Source of the DNA: Desulfosudis oleivorans
GTDB lineage: Bacteria; Desulfobacterota; Desulfobacteria; Desulfobacterales; SURF-7
NCBI GenBank assembly: GCA_020723305.1
Contig: DYJC01000014.1
Span: 85,936-149,935 of the forward strand
Reading direction: 5' to 3'
Length of the DNA stretch: 64,000 bases
Made by a program: the position numbers and the translations under genes. Under the pieces are notes generated by a model. The model saw only the letters and a list, made by a program, of their open reading frames with translations. It ran no database searches and had not been told where the DNA came from. Below, piece by piece: positions 50,319 through 58,690 of the stretch; the first letter of the stretch is position 1; the number at the start of each line of letters is the position of its first letter.

Positions 50319-52010
50319 CTATTTTTCGACCTGTATCCACAGATACTGATAAGGAGCCAGTAAAATCTCCTTTGTGATGATCATCCGGCCGGATACCAGG
50401 TCTCTCATCTCTGAGATATCCTTTTCCATCAGGGTAATGGTTTGAGACATTTCTGAAACATTGGTGAGGCAAATCAGGGTCTGTTCTTTGGCAGACCGTT
50501 TCAGGGCAAACACTTTTTCATGGATATCCAGTACTTCAAAAGATGCATTCGGGTGAAATGCCGGCTGGTCTTTTCGTATGGATATCAGATTCAAATAAGG
50601 AAAGAAAACCTGGGAACGAAAAGAGTTATTATCTTCCAATGACTTGAAAACATTTTTAATATTTAATTTTTTACGATTAATCGTTCTGGCCCGTCCGGTC
50701 TGTTTTACGCCGGCAAGCCAGTTCCGGGAGCCCAGCAGGCTGTGGATATAGATTGCCGGAACTCCCGGCAGAGACAGCATAATGGATTGAGAGGCGAGAA
50801 ACCGTTTTGCATGATATTCATCGGTTTTTCCAAGATTACGCCACATGGCATCCACATAGGTGATATTGAGTTCATACGGACTTTCAGAACCATCCATGTT
50901 CTGTTTATAAGATATCCGGCCGCCATTTTTTTTCACAACTTCAATCAAATCATCAATCTCTCCAGCCGGCAAAAGCCCTTCTATCGGACGGACACCAATT
51001 CCATCGTGAGAGGCAGTAAAATTGAAAAAAGTGTTGTCCGGTGATTCCAGCACAAGGCTCTTTGCCCATCTGGAAAGAATGGATGTGGTTTCCTTTACAA
51101 ACGTAAAGAGAAGAAGCGGCGGCAAGGAAAAATTATAAACCATCTGGGCTTCATCTTTCCCGTTTCCGAAATAGCGGATATTCTCATCATGAGGAACATT
51201 GGTCTCTGTCAGGTTCATCACATCCGGGGCCAGCAGGTTAAAAATGCTTCGGAACAGCTTAACTACCTCATGGGTCTGTTTCAGATGAATACAGCTTGTT
51301 CCCGCTTCTTTCCAGAGATAGGCGATTGCATCCATCCGTATGATCCGTGCACCGTTTTCAACGTAGTGGAGAAGCACCTTCACCATTTTTTCAAGAACAT
51401 GGATACTTTTAAAATTCAGATCAATCTGATCGGCTGAAAAGGTCGTCCAGACCCATACGGATTCACCTGTTTTTTTTTGATATTCCGTTAGAAGGGGCAA
51501 AGATCTTGGTCGCGTTACCCTGGACAGATCAGTTGAAGGATTTACTTCAATAGCCAGATCCTCAAACCCTTTTTCTCCGGCAAGATATTGGATAAACCAC
51601 TCACTTTTTGAGGAGATATGGTTCAGCACAAAATCAAACATCAGGTCAAAATGATTCCCAAGCCTTTTGATATCATCCCATGTACCCAGTTCCGGATTTA
51701 CAGCAAAAAAATCAATAACGGAAAAACCATCATCCGAAGAATAAGGATAGAACGGCAGAATATGAATGGTTGAAAAGATATTTTTCAGTTTTTTACACGC
51801 AAACCCGATTAACGCGTCCAAAGGCGCAGTATCCGTATCGTTAAGAGAATCTCCGTATGTGATCAATACAATATCTTTTTCGGAAAAATATTCGTTTCTT
51901 TTCTTTTTCTTGGCCGGAAAGGATTCAAGGATTGGACAAATTCGATCAAAAGCCAGTCTTCCCATTTTCGGGCCATAAATATTTCTCAAGTTTTCCTGAA
52001 TTGCTTCCAA
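50319..52010 (-). CDS. GH13_18 sugar phosphorylase (sucrose/glucosylglycerate phosphorylase type)
   Basis: 563 residues with the alpha-amylase barrel of GH13 subfamily 18: ITYGDSLNDTD, LPFYPYSSDDGFSVIDF, DFVLNHIS, nucleophile Asp227 in IIRMDAIAYLWKEAGT, acid/base Glu269 in LTETNVPH, and TASHDGIGVRP. Enzymes of this type phosphorolyse sucrose, glucosylglycerate or related glucosides. The mix cannot be resolved by eye. The start is a TTG at 52010 directly after AATAAGGC; an ATG at residue 16 is an alternative. It may act on a glucosylglycerate-type compatible solute; the glycerate kinase at 5.9 kb would fit such a pathway (inference). Confidence 0.9.
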   Translation of the reverse strand: MEAIQENLRNIYGPKMGRLAFDRICPILESFPAKKKKRNEYFSEKDIVLITYGDSLNDTDTAPLDALIGFACKKLKNIFSTIHILPFYPYSSDDGFSVIDFFAVNPELGTWDDIKRLGNHFDLMFDFVLNHISSKSEWFIQYLAGEKGFEDLAIEVNPSTDLSRVTRPRSLPLLTEYQKKTGESVWVWTTFSADQIDLNFKSIHVLEKMVKVLLHYVENGARIIRMDAIAYLWKEAGTSCIHLKQTHEVVKLFRSIFNLLAPDVMNLTETNVPHDENIRYFGNGKDEAQMVYNFSLPPLLLFTFVKETTSILSRWAKSLVLESPDNTFFNFTASHDGIGVRPIEGLLPAGEIDDLIEVVKKNGGRISYKQNMDGSESPYELNITYVDAMWRNLGKTDEYHAKRFLASQSIMLSLPGVPAIYIHSLLGSRNWLAGVKQTGRARTINRKKLNIKNVFKSLEDNNSFRSQVFFPYLNLISIRKDQPAFHPNASFEVLDIHEKVFALKRSAKEQTLICLTNVSEMSQTITLMEKDISEMRDLVSGRMIITKEILLAPYQYLWIQVEK

Positions 52011-52043
52011 GCCTTATTATCCCTGTCACTAGTTTGATTTTCC

Positions 52044-53450
52044 TTATAACAGGATATCATACGTCTTGATCTTGCTTAACAGTGATGGATGACTGATCTC
52101 CAAAAGCTTTGCTGCTTGTGTCCGGTTTCCGTTCGTTTCCTTCAGTGCCTTTTCAATCAATCTTTTTTCAAAAACTTTCTGGGCATCCTTTAATGAAAAC
52201 CCGGAAAAAATTTCATCTTCCTTGTTGCCAATCAAACCCTCTTCCAATGCCTGAGGAAAATTTTCCGGAACCAGGATTGTATCTTCCGCAAGCACGACTG
52301 CTCTTTCAATGGCATTTTCCAGCTCGCGGACATTTCCAGGCCATGGGCTATGCAACAGCGTCAACATTGCAGCAGGCGCAATTCCCTTGATGTTTTTGGA
52401 AAATCTCCGATTGAATTCTTCGATAAAAATCCGGCATAAAATTGGAATATCTTCTCGCCGTTCGCGTAATGCAGGCAGTTTTATCGGCATGACATTGAGC
52501 CGGTAAAAAAGGTCTTCCCGAAAATTTCCATTTTTCACTTCTTCCTGAAGATTTTTGGATGTGGCTGCGATAATCCGTACATCAATTTTCATCGTTCTGG
52601 AATCACCCACAGGGCGTATCTCACCTTCCTGCAATACACGCAGCAACTTCACCTGCAAGGAAAGAGGAAGCTCTCCAATCTCATCCAGAAACAATGTGCC
52701 GGTATCGGCTTCCTCAAACAAACCTTTTTTATTGCGATCCGCACCGGTAAAAGCTCCTTTCACATGCCCGAAAAGCTCACTTTCCAGAAGGTTCTCCGGA
52801 ATCCCGCCGCAATTTACGGCAATCAGAGGCTTCTTTACCCTGTCACCGCTGTAGTGAATCCCTTTTGCAATTAATTCCTTTCCTGTACCGCTTTCACCGG
52901 TAATCAATACGGTTGTATTGTATTGAGCAACCTTGGCAGCCAAAGTAAAGATGTCCTGCATTGCCTTGCTTTTCGCCACCATGTTGCCAAAATTATAGTT
53001 CGCTTCAATATTCTTCAACTGCGTTTTCAGTTGAAGATTCTCTCGTTTCAGACTTTCGCGTTCTTCTGCTTTCTTTAAGGTAAGAAGTACTTCATCTGCC
53101 TTAAACGGCTTTGAAATAAAATCATATGCCCCCAATTTCATCGCCTCAAGGGCGACATCAATGGTTCCAAATGCCGACATCATGATAATGGTTGTTTCAT
53201 TGGTTTGTTTCCGGCTGGCTCTTAAAAATTCCATGCCATCACACTTCGGCATTTTGAGATCGCATAGAATAAAATCATATTGATTCTCATTGTTTTTCTC
53301 CAAGCCGATGCTCCCATCTTCAGCCGTATCCACCGAATAGCCGGACTTTTTCAATAAGGTGCTGAGCATATGCCGCATGTTTTCCTCATCATCGATCACC
53401 AGCAGCCGTTTATCTGAAGATGTATTTTTGGGGGTCTCTATTTGACTCAT
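52044..53450 (-). CDS. Sigma-54-dependent response regulator (NtrC family)
   Basis: Receiver domain with DDEE and phosphoacceptor Asp64 (ILCDLKMP), AAA+ domain with GESGTGKE Walker A, GAFTGA sigma-54 contact loop, LFLDEIGELP Walker B and FREDLFYRLNVMPI, then a Fis-type HTH (ETNGNRTQAAKLLEIS). The start at 53450 was chosen because the longer frame would overlap the kinase by 56 bases; GGAAT lies upstream. The kinase gene ends 13 bases before it. The pair should activate sigma-54 promoters. Confidence 0.95.
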   Translation of the reverse strand: MSQIETPKNTSSDKRLLVIDDEENMRHMLSTLLKKSGYSVDTAEDGSIGLEKNNENQYDFILCDLKMPKCDGMEFLRASRKQTNETTIIMMSAFGTIDVALEAMKLGAYDFISKPFKADEVLLTLKKAEERESLKRENLQLKTQLKNIEANYNFGNMVAKSKAMQDIFTLAAKVAQYNTTVLITGESGTGKELIAKGIHYSGDRVKKPLIAVNCGGIPENLLESELFGHVKGAFTGADRNKKGLFEEADTGTLFLDEIGELPLSLQVKLLRVLQEGEIRPVGDSRTMKIDVRIIAATSKNLQEEVKNGNFREDLFYRLNVMPIKLPALRERREDIPILCRIFIEEFNRRFSKNIKGIAPAAMLTLLHSPWPGNVRELENAIERAVVLAEDTILVPENFPQALEEGLIGNKEDEIFSGFSLKDAQKVFEKRLIEKALKETNGNRTQAAKLLEISHPSLLSKIKTYDILL

Positions 53451-53463
53451 TTTCTGATTCCGT

Positions 53464-55002
53464 TCATACGAACCGGACAGGCAGACGGATTGTAAAAGTA
53501 GTACCCTGTTCTTCCGCACTTTCAGCCTTGATATCTCCTCCTGCCTGCTCGATGATCATGAAACAGACAGAAAGCCCAAGTCCTGTACCTTTTCCAGGTT
53601 CTTTTGTTGTAAAAAAAGGATCAAAAATGGTTTCCAGATTTTTATTGGAAATACCGATGCCATTATCAATGATCCGTATGACAAGACAGGATTTCAAACC
53701 CTTGCACACAGATTCTGAACCCAGCTCCGTCTTGACCGCCAGAACACCTTTCTCCGGTTTTCCGGAAGAAGAGATTGCATCTGCAGCGTTCATCATCAGG
53801 TTGACGAATACCTGCCGCAACTGATTGGGATCTGCATAAACAATATCATGACTTGCATCCAGCATCAACCGGATGTCAATTTCATTCATTATTGGTTGAA
53901 TTTTAAGAATATCCGTTGTTTCCGAGATAATGGCATGGACAGAGACATCTTCGGATATCTCTTCCGAAGGTCTTGAAAAATCAAGGAGCTCCCGGATAAT
54001 GGATTTGATCCTGCTGATTTCATCTTCTGCTCTGCGGATATAATCGCTTTGTTCTTCACTTGAGGTGGTGTTCCCTTTCAGCAATCCCAGATATCCAAGA
54101 ACAATGCCGATGGGATTCCCGATTTCATGTGCGATACCTGCGGCCAGTCTGCCAACCGAAGCAAGTTTCTCCGCCCGGATAATCTCTTTCTGGGCTTTCT
54201 TGATTTCAATATTTGCCTTTTCAAGTGAGGTTACGGATTGTTTCAGGGTTTCCCGATCATTCGAAATTTTATTCATCATACTGTTAAGCGCTTTGGAAAG
54301 CTGACCAAACTCATTTTCCTCTTTTTCCGATTTGAACACCAGATGACTATCATCCCGATATTCTTCCGCTCTTTTGACAAGCCGATGGATCGGATGGATG
54401 ATCAGCTTCACCATGCGGTACAATCCGAACAAGGTCAGAATGATTGTGTTGAACAGGATGTATAGAATGACAATCTGATGTGATTGTCTCATGCTGTTAT
54501 AAAAACCATCCAGTTGAATGACCATACCTGCCCCGGCAATCAATCTATTTTCATGATACAAGGGTATCGCAAGAAAAATATTCTGCCGCTGTTTCCAGAA
54601 AATCCCCCAGGTATCTCCCTGGTAATGACTCTTTTTTTTCTGTGTCTGTATGGACTGACGAACAAGCTGAAAAAGTTTCTTGTCATATTCAAAACGGTTT
54701 TTACTCACATGGATTGGGTTGAGCTGTTTGTCAAGGAGCATGAACCGTGTTATTTCATAATCCTGGATCATCTCATTCACTCTTTTTTGAAAATCCAACG
54801 GTAAAGCAACCGATTCCCCTGAGTCGGATATGACAAAATTATTTTCGACAAGAGCCGCAAATAATTCACCTTTTACAATTTCCGTATCCGCAAAATTGCT
54901 TTGCCCTGTAGTGATAACAATAAAATCAATTAAAACCATAGCGATCAACAGAATAACCGCTAAATTTATTGCAATTTTTAACTTTATGCTGCTAAAATTC
55001 AT
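53464..55002 (-). CDS. Sensor histidine kinase (partner of the NtrC-type regulator)
   Basis: 512 residues. TM1 at ~8-30, an extracytoplasmic sensor region (31-175), TM2 at ~176-195, HAMP (~197-250), coiled coil, then HisKA with LAAGIAHEIGNPIGI (His292) and HATPase with NQLRQVFVNLMMNAADAI, DNGIGI and GKGTGLGLSVCFMI. The extracytoplasmic part has no recognised fold. It is encoded just upstream of its likely response regulator. Confidence 0.93.
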   Translation of the reverse strand: MNFSSIKLKIAINLAVILLIAMVLIDFIVITTGQSNFADTEIVKGELFAALVENNFVISDSGESVALPLDFQKRVNEMIQDYEITRFMLLDKQLNPIHVSKNRFEYDKKLFQLVRQSIQTQKKKSHYQGDTWGIFWKQRQNIFLAIPLYHENRLIAGAGMVIQLDGFYNSMRQSHQIVILYILFNTIILTLFGLYRMVKLIIHPIHRLVKRAEEYRDDSHLVFKSEKEENEFGQLSKALNSMMNKISNDRETLKQSVTSLEKANIEIKKAQKEIIRAEKLASVGRLAAGIAHEIGNPIGIVLGYLGLLKGNTTSSEEQSDYIRRAEDEISRIKSIIRELLDFSRPSEEISEDVSVHAIISETTDILKIQPIMNEIDIRLMLDASHDIVYADPNQLRQVFVNLMMNAADAISSSGKPEKGVLAVKTELGSESVCKGLKSCLVIRIIDNGIGISNKNLETIFDPFFTTKEPGKGTGLGLSVCFMIIEQAGGDIKAESAEEQGTTFTIRLPVRFV

Positions 55003-55393
55003 ACAACGGTCTCGGTGAAAAATTTATACTGGAAGAGGATAATGATAAATGAATTCCTGAATGCGCTTTACATAAATGATTGATCATGTCCGCCCAACCT
55101 CATTCGCAAAAGATTTGTTACAGTCTGTAGTACTATCATACTGATTTGTCAATGAATACAATTCGAAAACCCAAAGAAACTTCATCCATATTCTTGTTAA
55201 ATCAAATGCAACATTCAGCATTCTTGAAAGGACTGCACGATTATCATGATTCAATGAGCGTGATTGACCTGAAACATAAACAATTTGTTTTTCAATTTTT
55301 TTTTTCATATACTGTTCATAATCTTTTCTGTTTTTTAACCTTTGTTTTAAACCCCGTTGAAGAAAAACCAAGTCAAATGGACAGAATCGTAAC
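55003..55393. other. Intergenic region without a supported gene
   Basis: 391 bases between divergent signalling genes. Two overlapping short frames (plus 55146-55397, minus 55084-55467) have no ribosome-binding site or recognisable content. It probably holds the promoters of both flanking genes, but I cannot point to clear boxes. Confidence 0.5.
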
Positions 55394-56431
55394 ATGACTG
55401 ACAACCTTGAGATGAAACAATTCAAACAGTTGCCCATGTGGAAATATTCCGCAGGAATCATATTCATATGGTCTTTTTTTATGCTGGCACTACTCTTATG
55501 GAATTATAAAAACGAAAAAACATCTACATATGAGGCAGCAAAAATTCAGGCCCGCACTGCTTTTGAAAAGGATGTTTTGCTTCGCCAATGGAATGCAGAT
55601 CATGGAGGGTTGTATGCCCCGATAACAGAGAAAACACAACCAAATCCATATCTGGATATTCCGGAACGGGAGATCTCAACTCCTTCCGGTATCAAACTCG
55701 CCAAAATCAATCCTGCTTTTATGACCCGTCAGATACATGAACTTGCCATGCAAATGTCTGGAGTTCGGGGACACATCACCAGTCTGAATCCAATCCGCCC
55801 TGAAAATGCCCCTGATCAATGGGAGGCCAATGCGTTAGCATCCTTCACTAGAGGGATAAAAGAAATAAGCTCGGTGGAAAAAATGAACGGCGAGAACCAT
55901 ATGCGCCTTATGCGCCCGTTACTGACCGATGAAAGCTGCCTGAAATGCCATGCAAAACAAGGATACAGGGTCGGTGATATCCGGGGTGGAATCAGTATTT
56001 CTGTCCCTTTGTCGCCATATTCAGAAATCGAAAAGTCCGGTATCATGACAATGTTCATCATCAATGGAATCATCTGGTTCGCTGGAGTTATGGGAATTAG
56101 AGCCGGAATGTTTTTTCTGGATCATCAGGTCCGACATCGCCTTCAAGCAGAAGCAGCGCTGAGGCATAAAGAAAAGCTGCAAGGTATTATTGAAATGTCC
56201 GGAGCTGTTTGTCACGAACTCAACCAGCCGCTGCAAGCGATTTCCGGAAATGCAGAGCTTCTCTTGATGAGTATCGAAGAGGGTGACCCTGCCTATCAAA
56301 AAATTATAAACATACAGCAACAGGCAGATCGGATGGGAGATATCACTAAAAAACTGATGGGAATCACATCTTACAAAACCAAGGCCTATCTGAATGAAAC
56401 AATAATCGACATTGATAAAGCAGCAAAGTAA
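55394..56431 (+). CDS. Membrane Tll0287-like (DUF3365) heme protein with lone HisKA domain
   Basis: 345 residues: TM1 at ~20-36, an extracytoplasmic DUF3365/Tll0287-like domain (50-210) with the heme motif CLKCH at 182-186, TM2 at ~217-240, then a coiled coil and a HisKA domain with AVCHELNQPLQAI (His274). The protein ends about 40 residues after the dimerisation helices; there is no N, G1, F or G2 box, so no ATP-binding domain. It may be phosphorylated in trans or only dimerise. It lies 68 bases upstream of the OmpR-type regulator and its kinase, so a three-protein system is plausible. Confidence 0.88.
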   Translation: MTDNLEMKQFKQLPMWKYSAGIIFIWSFFMLALLLWNYKNEKTSTYEAAKIQARTAFEKDVLLRQWNADHGGLYAPITEKTQPNPYLDIPEREISTPSGIKLAKINPAFMTRQIHELAMQMSGVRGHITSLNPIRPENAPDQWEANALASFTRGIKEISSVEKMNGENHMRLMRPLLTDESCLKCHAKQGYRVGDIRGGISISVPLSPYSEIEKSGIMTMFIINGIIWFAGVMGIRAGMFFLDHQVRHRLQAEAALRHKEKLQGIIEMSGAVCHELNQPLQAISGNAELLLMSIEEGDPAYQKIINIQQQADRMGDITKKLMGITSYKTKAYLNETIIDIDKAAK

Positions 56432-56499
56432 CTAAAGAATGGATTTGGTTGAGATACTCAGCGTCTGGCTTAACAAACTTATGGAACAGGATTAAAAAT

Positions 56500-57177
56500 A
56501 TGCGCCTTTTGATTGTTGAAGATGATAAAAAAATTGCTTCTTTTATAAAAAAGGGACTGTCTGAGGCTGGTTTTTCAGTTGATCATGCTGACAATGGCGA
56601 AGACGGGCTTCATCTGGGTCTGACAGAACAATATGATGCCGCAGTCATCGATATCATGCTTCCCAAAATGGATGGTCTCACACTCATAGAACTCCTCCGG
56701 GAAAAAGAGAACAACACACCGGTTTTGATTCTAAGCGCAAAACATTCTCTAACGGACCGGGTTAAAGGAATCCAGAGAGGCGGTGATGACTATCTTGTCA
56801 AACCTTTTGCATTCTCAGAACTGCTGGTCAGAATCCAAGCGCTTATCCGTAGGGCAAGCGGAAGTGTGGACCCATCATCTCTCAAGGTCGGCAGCCTTGT
56901 GATGGATCTTTATAAAAGAGAAGTATACAGAGATCAGGAAAAGATAGAACTTCAGCCAAGAGAATTTTCTCTTCTTGAATACTTTATGCGCAATCCAGGC
57001 CATGCCTTATCCAAGACCCTGATCCTCGAAAAAATCTGGGATTTCAACTTTGATCCGCAGACAAATGTTGTAGATGTCCTCGTATGCCGGCTGAGAAATA
57101 AAATTGACAAAAATCATGAGAATAAAATGATCAAAACCATACGGGGTGTCGGCTATGTTCTTGAAGATAAGCGGTAA
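56500..57177 (+). CDS. OmpR/PhoB-type response regulator
   Basis: 225 residues. Receiver with EDD, Asp51 in VIDIMLPKMDG, Thr/Ser in LILSAKHS and Lys in DDYLVKPF. The winged-helix DNA-binding domain has LQPREFSLLEYFMRNPG, ILEKIWDFNFDPQTNVVDVLVCRLRNKID and IRGVGYVL. The start at 56500 begins directly with MRLLIVEDD; the longer frame (56449) adds non-conserved residues. The gene overlaps the kinase gene start by 23 bases. Confidence 0.95.
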   Translation: MRLLIVEDDKKIASFIKKGLSEAGFSVDHADNGEDGLHLGLTEQYDAAVIDIMLPKMDGLTLIELLREKENNTPVLILSAKHSLTDRVKGIQRGGDDYLVKPFAFSELLVRIQALIRRASGSVDPSSLKVGSLVMDLYKREVYRDQEKIELQPREFSLLEYFMRNPGHALSKTLILEKIWDFNFDPQTNVVDVLVCRLRNKIDKNHENKMIKTIRGVGYVLEDKR

Positions 57178-58558
57178 TATAACAGGGAAAATCGGTTTTC
57201 GATTGGCGGTGTGGTATTCTGGATTGATCCTTGCCGGCATGGTGATTCTTTTTTTTATCACCCATTTTTTTCTTTCCTCTACATTAAAAACAAGAGACCG
57301 TCAGGAAATACAATCAGAAGTGAGTGAATTAACAACAACGTTTAATTCCAGCGGAATAAAGGGTATGCAGATTTTTATTCGTTCACATCTCAGCAGCAGA
57401 TTGAAAGATATTCTTTATATCCGGATTGCAGACAAAAATAACAAAACACTTTTTCAGTTTTACCCCTCAAAACATAAAATTGATCCTATTCAATCTCTTG
57501 AACACTTGGACCTCATCGAAGACAGATGGATCACCCTGGAAAGAAATCAAAACAATCTTGAATTGAACTTCCAAACCAAACATCTTTCTTCTGAGTATAT
57601 CCTGCAGCTCGGCATGGGCAGCCAAGGACGGGATGCGATTCTCAGCCATTTTCAGAATCTTTTTCTCATGAGGGCAATACCGCTTATTCTTATCGGAATC
57701 ATTGGCGGAATCTTTCTCTCCTTCCGTACCCTGAAGCCCCTCCGCAATATTATCAGCACAGTCGAGGCCATCGATATTGGGAAAATGGATTCACGTGTTC
57801 CCCGAACCGGAGCCGGTGATGAACTGGACGAACTGGCCAGGCTGTTTAATGACATGCTTGATAAAATAAGCAACCTGTTAACCGGCATGAAAGAATCTTT
57901 AGATAATGTCGCTCATGATCTAAGAACGCCCTTGACCCGGTTGAGAAATATCTCTGAAGCAGAGTTAAGTGAAATGCCTGAAGGAAACCCGGCCCGGAGA
58001 GCACATGAAAGCATGCTTGAAGAAACCGAACGCATCCTCAAGATTATGGAAACACTGATGGATATTTCAGAGGCGGAAACAGGGGTCATGGCATTGAAGA
58101 GAGAGCAGATCAACCTACATAATCTAATCTTTCCGATATATGATCTCTATCTCGTGGTCGCGGAAACCAAAGATATTCAAATTAAAATGGATATCCCTTC
58201 TGACATTACAATTTTCGCTGATCCGAATAAAATCAGCCAGGTTATTGCAAATCTTCTGGACAATGCCGTAAAGTTTACACTCCCAAACGGAATTGTAGCA
58301 ATAAATGCCCGATTGAAAGATAATCAGGTAATCATCGACATCAGCGATAATGGCATTGGGATCCCCGAACAAGACATTCTGAAAATCTGGAATCGCCTTT
58401 TCCGCGGTGATCAAAGCCGGTCACAGAAAGGACTTGGACTGGGCTTGAGTTTAGTCAAAGCAATTGTTTCAGCTCATAATGGTGATATCGCGGTTTCAAG
58501 CACCCCCGGAAAAGGGACAACCTTTTCCATTATCCTTCGTAATAAAAATCCCCACTGA
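57155..58558 (+). CDS. Sensor histidine kinase (partner of the OmpR-type regulator)
   Basis: 467 residues: TM1 at ~15-37, a periplasmic region, TM2 at ~170-190, HAMP (FRTLKPLRNIISTVEAIDIG), HisKA with SLDNVAHDLRTPLTRL, and HATPase with VIANLLDNAVKFT, DNGIGIPEQD and KGLGLGLSLVKAI. The start codon is unclear because the gene overlaps the regulator; the ATG at 57155 and a GTG at 57146 are both possible. Confidence 0.92.
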   Translation: MFLKISGNITGKIGFRLAVWYSGLILAGMVILFFITHFFLSSTLKTRDRQEIQSEVSELTTTFNSSGIKGMQIFIRSHLSSRLKDILYIRIADKNNKTLFQFYPSKHKIDPIQSLEHLDLIEDRWITLERNQNNLELNFQTKHLSSEYILQLGMGSQGRDAILSHFQNLFLMRAIPLILIGIIGGIFLSFRTLKPLRNIISTVEAIDIGKMDSRVPRTGAGDELDELARLFNDMLDKISNLLTGMKESLDNVAHDLRTPLTRLRNISEAELSEMPEGNPARRAHESMLEETERILKIMETLMDISEAETGVMALKREQINLHNLIFPIYDLYLVVAETKDIQIKMDIPSDITIFADPNKISQVIANLLDNAVKFTLPNGIVAINARLKDNQVIIDISDNGIGIPEQDILKIWNRLFRGDQSRSQKGLGLGLSLVKAIVSAHNGDIAVSSTPGKGTTFSIILRNKNPH

Positions 58559-58690
58559 TAACATTTCAAAATTGTAATCTTGTTGAAAGAATCAGGCAAT
58601 CTTCTTCCTGTATTATTTTTCATAATTAATATGGATGCCATCTGTATACAGGCAGCGGGTTCAAACATTATTGCTTAAAGATGAAAAACA

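Noticed and set aside
55084..55467. 127-residue minus-strand frame
   Set aside because: No ribosome-binding site; overlaps the start of the Tll0287-like gene; atypical composition.
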